A stretch of 5,002 nt of DNA from an uncultured Methanomassiliicoccaceae archaeon (lineage in GTDB: Archaea; Thermoplasmatota; Thermoplasmata; Methanomassiliicoccales; Methanomethylophilaceae). The stretch lies in assembly GCA_945492685.1 (NCBI GenBank), contig CALYUZ010000086.1, forward strand, positions 1 through 5,002. The letters run 5' to 3'. The notes beneath the pieces were generated by a model. That model did not search any database. It was given only the letters and a program-made list of their open reading frames with translations, and was not told the origin of the DNA. Of this stretch, positions 1 to 5,002 are shown piece by piece. The stretch's first letter is position 1; each line of letters begins with the position of its first letter. A program made the translations under genes and the position numbers.

Positions 1-592
1 CTATGGAGACGGACAGGGAACCAGGCGATTGCACAACGACCCTGTCTGGAAACATGGACACAAAGACATCCATACCGAACAGAAGATAATCGCGATGGAC
101 AACGGCATTGACTATAGCCTCCCTGACGGCATCCATAGGAACATCATATGTGTCTGTACGATACAGACCCCTGACCACTCCCGCACATCTTACATTCCGC
201 CTGACGAACCTGCAGGCATCCTCAATCTGATCCAGGATGGAGCCGTCATAGACAGCATGGTCTAGGAACTCTATCGCCATATCATCTGGGAATAGTGCAC
301 ATTTGATGACGGGTCCTCCCCTGTTGGAGGTCAACATCTCAAATGCATTGGTAACCAGGATGTTGTTCCCCATACGGATGAGCAGTCCACGGCGGATTAG
401 ATCCTCGATGAAGATGTCCTCGATTCCAGCCCTGGACATAATCCCCTGCAGGAAAGATATGGCAGAACAGTCGGGGGGGATCGGACCAGACTCATAGCAC
501 CGGCGCAACCCATCGCAACTGTCACGACAGGATGAGGTGTCCTCGATATACCGATCACCAATCAGACATCTACCATTTCCTTCAGAATCCAT
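1..592 (-). CDS. AlbA/Schlafen-type ATP-binding protein lacking its AlbA_2 domain, 3' end cut by window edge
   Basis: An open frame of 197 codons reads leftward from ATG at 592-590 and leaves the window with no stop; the final bases read TCC ATA G, so the apparent TAG at the edge is out of frame. Residues 155-169, AVREAIVNAVVHRDY, followed by a beta-rich stretch ending VVVQSPGSL (185-193), match the GHKL-like ATPase domain (HATPase_c_4 type) of proteins often annotated as putative transcriptional regulators or RecG-like ATP-binding proteins. Residues 63-110 resemble the linker that precedes this domain (LIRRGLLIRMGNNILVTNAF). The first 36 residues (RYIEDTSSCRDSCDGLRRCYESG) resemble only the tail of the AlbA_2 domain, so the roughly 120-residue domain itself appears missing. 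A winged-helix C-terminus would be expected beyond the edge. The N-terminal half is rich in cysteine (C9, C22, C26, C32, C42). Codons such as ATA, ATT, GGT and TCT are commoner than in the leu genes. It could be a remnant or a naturally short variant. The role is unknown; regulation or defence is typical for the family. Confidence 0.72.
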   Translation of the reverse strand, partial: MDSEGNGRCLIGDRYIEDTSSCRDSCDGLRRCYESGPIPPDCSAISFLQGIMSRAGIEDIFIEDLIRRGLLIRMGNNILVTNAFEMLTSNRGGPVIKCALFPDDMAIEFLDHAVYDGSILDQIEDACRFVRRNVRCAGVVRGLYRTDTYDVPMDAVREAIVNAVVHRDYLLFGMDVFVSMFPDRVVVQSPGSLSVSI

Positions 593-597
593 GCACA

Positions 598-604
598 CAC
601 CACC
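598..604 (-). promoter_or_regulatory. Candidate ribosome binding site for the ATP-binding protein gene
   Basis: The minus strand reads GGTGGTG, with five bases (TGTGC) between it and ATG at 592. GGTG pairs with the CACC of the archaeal 16S 3' end and is a common archaeal Shine-Dalgarno core. The site supports the ATG at 592. The frame stays open upstream, but its translation there does not look like protein. Confidence 0.4.
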
Positions 605-641
605 ACATAGGTTTGAACCATAGCATATACTTTGAAGTATG

Positions 642-657
642 TATATACATATAATAT
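642..657 (-). promoter_or_regulatory. Candidate archaeal TATA box for the ATP-binding protein gene
   Basis: The minus strand reads ATATTATATGTATATA, the most A/T-rich stretch of the spacer, about 50-65 bases upstream of the ATG at 592. Archaeal transcription starts about 25 bases after the TATA box, so this predicts a leader of roughly 25-35 bases that would include the GGTGGTG site. It is inferred from position and composition only; no clear BRE was recognised. Confidence 0.35.
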
Positions 658-659
658 TG

Positions 660-690
660 TGGTATACTGGCGGATACATCCTGTATACCA
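660..690. repeat. Inverted repeat TGGTATAC / GTATACCA with 15-base loop
   Basis: TGGTATAC (660-667) is the exact reverse complement of GTATACCA (683-690). The loop contains a smaller dyad, GGAT-AC-ATCC (672-681). It lies just past the stop codon of the last leu-operon gene, so it could be an mRNA 3' hairpin or a protein-binding operator. No T-tract follows on the minus strand, so it is not called a terminator. Confidence 0.5.
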
Positions 691-705
691 TAGAGTATAC
701 CATAG
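683..705. repeat. Tandem direct repeat of GTATACCATAG
   Basis: Two perfect 11-base copies lie at 683-693 and 695-705, separated by one base, giving a 12-base period. Each copy contains the palindrome GTATAC, and the first copy is also the right arm of the inverted repeat at 660-690. The rest of the spacer (593-711) holds further TATAC copies at 626-630, 644-648 and 663-667, plus a dyad ATACTT-TG-AAGTAT at 627-640. The function is unknown; a cluster of regulator sites is one reading. Confidence 0.6.
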
Positions 706-711
706 CCTGGA

Positions 712-942
712 TCAATCCCTGGATCCGATGCCGATTGTCTCCTCGGCTATCTTGATGCAGGCCATGAGGTCATCGGCAGAATTCTTGACAGTACCGGACC
801 TCTCGGCACTGATCCTGAAAACGAGTTTGGTCCCCCTGAGCTCGGAATCCACATATCCCTCGTTGTCCGGCTGCAATGCACCGAAAACCGCCGAGGCTGT
901 GGCCTCGTCGGGATAGTCTATCTCGAGCTCCAGGGAGATCAT
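712..942 (-). CDS. pcc1: KEOPS complex subunit Pcc1
   Basis: This 76-residue protein is the size of archaeal Pcc1, the small dimerising subunit of the KEOPS complex (Kae1, Bud32, Cgi121, Pcc1). KEOPS transfers threonylcarbamoyl to A37 of ANN-decoding tRNAs (t6A) in the cytoplasm. Visible family features are an N-terminal beta strand (residues 3-9), a helix with AVFGALQPDN (18-27), two more strands (VDSELRG, KLVFRISAE), and the C-terminal helix NSADDLMACIKIAEETI (54-70), which matches the archaeal Pcc1 end closely. It starts 4 bases after the leuB stop. No clear Shine-Dalgarno sequence precedes the ATG, so translation is probably coupled to leuB. It is the last gene of the operon, ending TGA at 714-712. 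Pcc1 sequences are short and variable, so the family call is firm but not certain. Confidence 0.78.
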   Translation of the reverse strand: MISLELEIDYPDEATASAVFGALQPDNEGYVDSELRGTKLVFRISAERSGTVKNSADDLMACIKIAEETIGIGSRD

Positions 943-946
943 TTTA

Positions 947-2071
947 TCAGTTCTTCTGTGAACGGACGTAGTCCGCGATGTGCTTTCCGACCTCGGCCGT
1001 CTTGAGCTTTCCGCCCAGGTCGGGAGTGGTCATGTTGGTGTCCAGGGATTTCCTGACGGCATCGTGCAGCATCCTTCCCTCCTCGGGGAAGCCCTGGTTC
1101 TCCAGGAGCATCTGTGCGGCGAGGATGGCGGCGATGGGGTTGGCCTTGCCCTGACCGGCGATGTCGGGAGCGGATCCGTGGATGGGCTCGAACATGCTGA
1201 CGCCCTCGGGGTTGATGTTACCGCTTCCTCCCATTCCGAGTCCTCCCTGGAGCTGTGCTCCCAGATCGGTGAGGATGTCTCCGAACAGGTTGGGGACGGC
1301 GACGGTTCCGAAGGTCTCGGGACGGACGATCATGGCCATGGCCATGGCATCCACGAACATGAACTCGAGGTCCAGTCCGTACTCCTTGGTCTTCTCCTGG
1401 AAGATCTGCCTCTGCATGCCGTAGTTGGTGGTGATGACGTTCGCCTTGTCCACGAGGGTGACCTTCTTGTCCCCCCTTGCCAGGGCGTACCTGCAGGCGT
1501 AATCGGCGAACCTGGTGACGGCCTTCTTGGAAAGAAGTCCGATCTCGAAGGCGAAATCGTCATCGTTGGATGCCTTGGCCTCGAGGTCGATGTCCAGGTC
1601 GTAGAGCTCCCTCTTCACGTGGACGTGTGCCTTGTTCCCGCCGTTGTTGGGTCCGAAGAATCCGTTGGCTCCCATGTAGAAGTCCTCGGTGTTCTCCCTG
1701 AGGAAGTGGATGTCGAAGTCCACCTCCCTCTTGAGGGGGACCAGGGGGAACCAGGATGTGACGGGCCTGAGGTTGATGTACTGGTCGAAGACCGCCCTCA
1801 TCTTCAGGAGGATACCCTGCTCCAGGACACCGGGCTTGACCCTGGGGTCCCCGATGGCACCGAAGTAGATGGCATCCTTGGACTTGAGCAGCTTGATGTC
1901 CTCGTCGGTGAGGAGTTCACCCGTCTCCAGGTACCTGTCGGATCCGATGTTGACGTACTCGGGCTCGAACTGGAAGGATGAGATCTCGGAAACGGCATCC
2001 AGGACCTCCATTCCGGCTGCGATGACCTCCTTTCCGATACCGTCTCCGGGGATGATGGCGAGCTGCTTCAT
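947..2071 (-). CDS. leuB: 3-isopropylmalate dehydrogenase
   Basis: This 374-residue enzyme of the isocitrate/isopropylmalate dehydrogenase family oxidises and decarboxylates 3-isopropylmalate with NAD+ and a divalent metal to give 2-oxoisocaproate. Seen in order: the N-terminal IIPGDGIGKEV (6-16); substrate-binding arginines in the MRAVFDQYINLRP region (91-103) and R125; RENTEDFY (125-132) with the likely catalytic Tyr132; K209 in VDKANV; metal ligands D241, D265 and D269; and HGSAPDIAG (298-306), where D303 marks NAD+ preference. The motif RENTED replaces the RELTGG typical of bacterial LeuB. Archaeal and homoisocitrate-type enzymes also carry an RENTE form, so sequence alone fixes only the family; the leu operon fixes the likely substrate. 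Activity on 3-methylmalate for isoleucine synthesis is possible. The start ATG overlaps the leuD stop in ATGA. Confidence 0.9.
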   Translation of the reverse strand: MKQLAIIPGDGIGKEVIAAGMEVLDAVSEISSFQFEPEYVNIGSDRYLETGELLTDEDIKLLKSKDAIYFGAIGDPRVKPGVLEQGILLKMRAVFDQYINLRPVTSWFPLVPLKREVDFDIHFLRENTEDFYMGANGFFGPNNGGNKAHVHVKRELYDLDIDLEAKASNDDDFAFEIGLLSKKAVTRFADYACRYALARGDKKVTLVDKANVITTNYGMQRQIFQEKTKEYGLDLEFMFVDAMAMAMIVRPETFGTVAVPNLFGDILTDLGAQLQGGLGMGGSGNINPEGVSMFEPIHGSAPDIAGQGKANPIAAILAAQMLLENQGFPEEGRMLHDAVRKSLDTNMTTPDLGGKLKTAEVGKHIADYVRSQKN

Positions 2072-2550
2072 ATCTTGCCCTCCTTGACGAGGTTCATGAG
2101 TCCGCCCTCCCTGATGAGCTCGGTGATGAACGGGGGATACTCGGGGAACTTGTACTCCTTTCCGTCGACGACGACCTTTCCGTGATCCGGATCCACGACA
2201 GCCTCACAGCCCTCTGTGGGCTTGTCGACCTTGCACTCCACCAGCAGGAGTCCGATGTTCATGGAGTTCCTGTAGAAGATGCGTGCGAAGGACTCGGCGA
2301 TGATGCAGGAGAACCCGGCCTCGATCAGGGACAGGGGCGCATGCTCCCTGGATGAACCGCATCCGAAGTTCCTTCCGGCCACCAGGATGTCCCCCTTCTG
2401 GACCTGCTGGGCGAAGCCCGGCCTGACCTTCTCGAAGATGTAGTCGTTGAGGTGGTCGAGATTGGCCGCGACGAGCCTCTCGGCGGGGATGATCTGATCG
2501 GTGTCGACGTTGTCTCCGAAGACCCATACCTTTCCTTTGAACTGTTCCAT
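2068..2550 (-). CDS. leuD: 3-isopropylmalate dehydratase small subunit
   Basis: This 160-residue protein has the usual length for archaeal LeuD, the swivel-domain subunit that closes over the LeuC iron-sulfur site and sets substrate choice. Together they convert 2-isopropylmalate to 3-isopropylmalate through dehydration and rehydration. Motifs seen are DNVDTDQIIP (13-22), RNFGCGSSREHAP (60-72) and FARIFYRNSMNIG (88-100). The specificity loop after the first motif reads ERLVAAN (24-30). It lacks the arginine of the YLRT loop of methanogen homoaconitase small subunits and is closer to the YLVYT type of isopropylmalate isomerase. The ATG directly follows the leuC TGA, and its last four bases overlap the leuB start, so the junctions are tightly coupled. 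Confidence 0.94.
   Translation of the reverse strand: MEQFKGKVWVFGDNVDTDQIIPAERLVAANLDHLNDYIFEKVRPGFAQQVQKGDILVAGRNFGCGSSREHAPLSLIEAGFSCIIAESFARIFYRNSMNIGLLLVECKVDKPTEGCEAVVDPDHGKVVVDGKEYKFPEYPPFITELIREGGLMNLVKEGKI
2079..2083 (-). promoter_or_regulatory. Ribosome binding site of leuB
   Basis: GGAGG lies inside the last codons of leuD with a 7-base spacer to the leuB ATG. It confirms that start, which places the N-terminal GDGIG motif at the usual distance. Confidence 0.75.
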
Positions 2551-3807
2551 TCACTGTCCCTCCAGCTGATCGGGTGTGACGATCTTTCCGGCGATGGCGG
2601 ATGCCGCCACCACGGCGGGTCCCGCGAGGTAGACCTCGGAGGACTTGTCTCCCATCCTTCCGATGAAGTTCCTGTTGGTGGAGGACACGGACCTCTCGCC
2701 GGCGGCGAGGATTCCCATGTATCCTCCGAGACATGCACCGCATGTGGGTCCGGAGATGAACGCTCCGGCATCGAGGAAGATCTGCATCAGACCCTCCTCC
2801 ACCATCTGGCGGTAGACCCTCTGGGATGCGGGGACCACCAGGAACCTGACGTCGGGGTGGACCTTCCTTCCCTTGACGATCTCGGCGGCGACCCTCATGT
2901 CCTCGATCCTTCCGTTGGTACAGGATCCCAGATATGCCTGGTCGATCTTGACATCCGTCTCCTTGACCACATGTCCGTTGCTGGGCAGGTGGGGGAAGGC
3001 GACCATGGACTCGAGCTCGTCCAGGTTGTACTCCAGTGTGCGGCAGTAGACCGCGTCAGGGTCGGCCTCCACGGGGGTGTACTCTCCCCTGACCTTGTCC
3101 TTGATGTACTCGCGGGTCAGGTCGTCGCAGGGGAAGATACCGGCCTTCCCTCCGGCCTCGATGGCCATGTTGGAGACGGCGAGCCTGTCCGCCACGGGGA
3201 TGTTCTGGATGTCGCCGTGGAACTCGAAGGCCTTGTAGTTGGCCCCGTCCACTCCGATGTCTGTGATGATCTTGATGATCAGGTCCTTTCCGCCCACGTA
3301 GGGCTTGAAGTGTCCCTTCACGACGACCTTGATGGTCTCGGGGACCTTGAACCAGAGCCTTCCGGTGGCGAATGCAGCCGCGGCCTCGGTGGAACCGATT
3401 CCTGTGGAGAGGGCGTTGATACCGCCGTACGTGCATGTGTGGGAGTCCGCACCGACGATGAGCCTTCCGGGTGCCGCGAAACCCTCCTCGACCATGAGCT
3501 GGTGGCAGACACCGCTCTTTCCGACCTCGAAGTAGTTGGGGAGATCATGCTTCCTGACGAAGTCCCTCATCTCCTTGGCCTGCTCGGCGGAGGCGATGTC
3601 CTTGTTGGGGACGTAATGGTCGGGGATGAGGACCATCCTCTCCTTGTACATCTTGCCGTTGTTTATCTCGTCGTATTTCCTGAAAGCTGGGGGGCCGGTG
3701 ACATCGTTCACCATGACGAAATCGACGTCGGCCACCACGATCTGTCCGGCCTTCGCATCGGTGTGCGAATGCTCGGACAGGATCTTCTCTGCGATTGTCT
3801 TTCCCAT
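2551..3807 (-). CDS. leuC: 3-isopropylmalate dehydratase large subunit
   Basis: This 418-residue protein is the length of the archaeal/short LeuC type of the aconitase superfamily and carries the [4Fe-4S] cluster that dehydrates 2-isopropylmalate. The three cluster cysteines are visible: C296 in LGSCTNGR, and C356 and C359 in GPTCGACLGG. Other family motifs are VNDVTGPPAF (33-42), GADSHTCTYGG (119-129) and STNRNFIGRMG (376-386). It would act in the cytoplasm as a heterodimer or higher complex with LeuD, encoded immediately after it. The ATG follows the leuA TAA with no gap. A modest AAGGA lies 7 bases upstream (3815-3819), inside leuA. Homoaconitase and citraconate hydratase use the same fold, but the leu operon and the LeuD loop favour isopropylmalate; a second role in the citramalate route to isoleucine cannot be excluded. 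Confidence 0.93.
   Translation of the reverse strand: MGKTIAEKILSEHSHTDAKAGQIVVADVDFVMVNDVTGPPAFRKYDEINNGKMYKERMVLIPDHYVPNKDIASAEQAKEMRDFVRKHDLPNYFEVGKSGVCHQLMVEEGFAAPGRLIVGADSHTCTYGGINALSTGIGSTEAAAAFATGRLWFKVPETIKVVVKGHFKPYVGGKDLIIKIITDIGVDGANYKAFEFHGDIQNIPVADRLAVSNMAIEAGGKAGIFPCDDLTREYIKDKVRGEYTPVEADPDAVYCRTLEYNLDELESMVAFPHLPSNGHVVKETDVKIDQAYLGSCTNGRIEDMRVAAEIVKGRKVHPDVRFLVVPASQRVYRQMVEEGLMQIFLDAGAFISGPTCGACLGGYMGILAAGERSVSSTNRNFIGRMGDKSSEVYLAGPAVVAASAIAGKIVTPDQLEGQ
2559..2563 (-). promoter_or_regulatory. Ribosome binding site of leuD
   Basis: GGAGG (within GGAGGGA) sits in the last codons of leuC, 8 bases before the leuD ATG at 2550-2548. It supports that start and internal re-initiation at the abutting TGA/ATG junction. 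Confidence 0.75.
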
Positions 3808-5002
3808 TTAGCATTCCTTCTTATCGTGTTTCACGCGGGCGAAATCCCTGTTTATGGCCGCCATGGTGGCATCCACGGACGTCTCGACGATGTCCATACC
3901 GACGGCCCTGCCGAAGGATATGTTCCCGTCGTTCTGGACGTTCTTCATCGTCACCGCGACCTGACACATGGAGTCGCTCTCGCCGGTTATGGCGGACAGC
4001 TTGTACTCCTCCATCGTCATGTTGCTGTTGACGGCCTTCCTTATCGCGTTGACGGCCGCGTTTACCGGCCCTACGCCGGTGTCGGCGACGGTCACCTTGC
4101 TGCCATCGGCCTTGGTTATGGTCACGGTGGCCGTGGGGGTCGTGGACCTGCCGGTGATGACCGTCAGCTCGTCCAGGACGCACTCCTTCCTCTCGGTGGA
4201 CTTCTTCCACATTATGTCGTCGGCGATGGCCATCAGTTCCGCGTCTGTGATCTCCTTCCCGCTGATGGACATCTTCTTCACGGCTTCCATCAGCTCGTCG
4301 ATGTGCTCCGCAGGGAATTGGGCGCCCATCCCCGCCGGCTTCCCCCCGCCCGCATGGGATCCGGACAGCTTTCCGACCACCAGACGCCTCTTTGCGCCCA
4401 CCACCTCGGGCAGGAACGGCTCATAGGTGGCGGTGTTGTTCATTATGCCGTGGACATGTATCCCGGACTCGTGGGCGAAGGCGTTCCTCCCCACGATGGG
4501 CTTGTTGGCGGCCATGGAGAACCCGGTTATCCTCTCGATCAGTGCGGAGGTCTCCGAGATCTTGCTCAGGTCGTATGTCTTCACGCCGTAATTGGCGAAC
4601 AGGTTGACGGCGACCTCCTCCAGGGCGACGTTGCCGGTCCTCTCGCCGAAACCGTTGACGCATCCCTGGACGATCGTGGCCCCGTTCTCCACCGCGGCCA
4701 GGGAATTGGCCAGGGCCAGTCCCATATCGTTGTGGCAATGGACGGAGATCGGGATCTTCAGGGTCTTATGCAGCTCCGCGATCATGTTCCCGTATGCCTT
4801 GGGGATGATCACACCGACGGTGTCCGGGATGTTGACGGAGGAGGCCCCGGCCTCCTGGACGGCCAGCAGGATCTCCTTCATGAAGTCCATCCTGGTCCTG
4901 GTCGCATCCTCGCAGGAGAACATGACCTCCAGGCCGTGCTCCCTGGCATACTCCACCGCATCGACGGCCCTCTCCTTGACCTGCTCGGGGGTCATCTTCA
5001 GC
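3808..5002 (-). CDS. leuA: 2-isopropylmalate synthase, 5' end beyond window (citramalate synthase possible)
   Basis: The reading frame enters from the right edge; the ATG at 4995-4993 is internal, since the frame continues upstream as L-K before it and roughly the first 110 residues of the TIM barrel are missing. Numbering from that Met, seen are SCEDATRTR (27-35), the metal-binding SVHCHNDMG (84-92, H86 and H88), GCVNGFGERTGN (111-122), NAFAHESGIHVHG (171-183), and a C-terminal LeuA dimer/regulatory domain from about LDELTVITG (274-282) to GRAVGMDIVETSV (362-374). The enzyme condenses acetyl-CoA with 2-oxoisovalerate, the first step of leucine synthesis; the C-terminal domain normally binds leucine for feedback inhibition. 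Citramalate and homocitrate synthases share this layout, but leuCDB immediately downstream favours LeuA. Two oddities: the usual GKHSG is GKLSG (L210), followed by a glycine-rich AGGGKPAGMG (215-224), and ATA isoleucine codons are frequent, unlike leuCDB. The stop TAA abuts the leuC ATG. Confidence 0.88.
   Translation of the reverse strand, partial: LKMTPEQVKERAVDAVEYAREHGLEVMFSCEDATRTRMDFMKEILLAVQEAGASSVNIPDTVGVIIPKAYGNMIAELHKTLKIPISVHCHNDMGLALANSLAAVENGATIVQGCVNGFGERTGNVALEEVAVNLFANYGVKTYDLSKISETSALIERITGFSMAANKPIVGRNAFAHESGIHVHGIMNNTATYEPFLPEVVGAKRRLVVGKLSGSHAGGGKPAGMGAQFPAEHIDELMEAVKKMSISGKEITDAELMAIADDIMWKKSTERKECVLDELTVITGRSTTPTATVTITKADGSKVTVADTGVGPVNAAVNAIRKAVNSNMTMEEYKLSAITGESDSMCQVAVTMKNVQNDGNISFGRAVGMDIVETSVDATMAAINRDFARVKHDKKEC

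Noticed and set aside
1..4. Apparent TAG stop of the left gene at the window edge
   Set aside because: The bases read TAG only out of frame. The gene's frame there is TCC ATA G, so it continues past the edge.
473..479. Run of seven G as a possible frameshift or phase-variation site in the left gene
   Set aside because: The translation on both sides of the run stays in one frame and matches the expected domain order, so no shift is needed to explain it.
29..497. Two short plus-strand open frames (29-265 and 303-497)
   Set aside because: Both lie opposite the ATP-binding protein gene, whose minus-strand translation carries a family signature. The plus-strand products show nothing recognisable.
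660..705. Intrinsic terminator for the leu operon
   Set aside because: An inverted repeat is present, but no T-tract follows on the minus strand. The dyad overlaps a repeat cluster that fits an operator equally well.
632..916. Plus-strand open frame of 94 codons across the spacer and pcc1
   Set aside because: It begins in the AT-rich spacer and then runs antisense to pcc1. It has no ribosome binding site and no recognisable domain.
980..1981. Long plus-strand open frame of 333 codons antisense to leuB
   Set aside because: Its product is a low-complexity run of G, V, L, D and E with no recognisable domain, and it is the complement of a clearly conserved leuB. It is a codon-bias shadow.
4993..4995. 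ATG near the right edge as the true leuA start
   Set aside because: The frame continues upstream to the edge, and a start here would drop about a quarter of the LeuA barrel, including the first catalytic strands.

Overview
The window is archaeal. The clearest pointer is a short gene for the KEOPS subunit Pcc1 (a family of archaea and eukaryotes), next to an archaeal-style two-subunit isopropylmalate isomerase. GGAGG ribosome binding sites, frequent AGG arginine codons and fairly GC-rich genes would fit a euryarchaeote such as a Thermoplasmata/Methanomassiliicoccales-type organism. That placement is a guess; the sequence does not fix the taxon.

All five genes of the main block (712-5002) are on the minus strand, so transcription runs from right to left. 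They form a tight operon in the order leuA (5' end beyond the right edge), leuC, leuD, leuB, pcc1. The stop and start codons abut at leuA/leuC and leuC/leuD, overlap as ATGA at leuD/leuB, and are 4 bases apart at leuB/pcc1. LeuA condenses acetyl-CoA with 2-oxoisovalerate, LeuC and LeuD together isomerise 2-isopropylmalate to 3-isopropylmalate, and LeuB oxidises and decarboxylates that to 2-oxoisocaproate. The four therefore give the leucine pathway up to the final transamination. The last gene, pcc1, belongs to tRNA t6A modification and has no obvious metabolic link to leucine.

A 119-base AT-rich spacer (593-711) follows. It holds five copies of the motif TATAC, an 11-base tandem repeat, a dyad and a candidate TATA box for the next gene.

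The left end (1-592) carries an incomplete minus-strand gene that leaves the window. It has no stop codon inside the window and is easily missed by a start-to-stop ORF search. Its product matches the part of AlbA/Schlafen-type ATP-binding proteins that follows the N-terminal AlbA_2 domain, including the signature AVREAIVNAVVHRDY of the GHKL-like ATPase domain. The AlbA_2 domain itself seems to be absent. The gene also uses AT-richer codons than the leu operon, which suggests an accessory gene of different origin. No RNA genes, CRISPR arrays or insertion sequences were seen.
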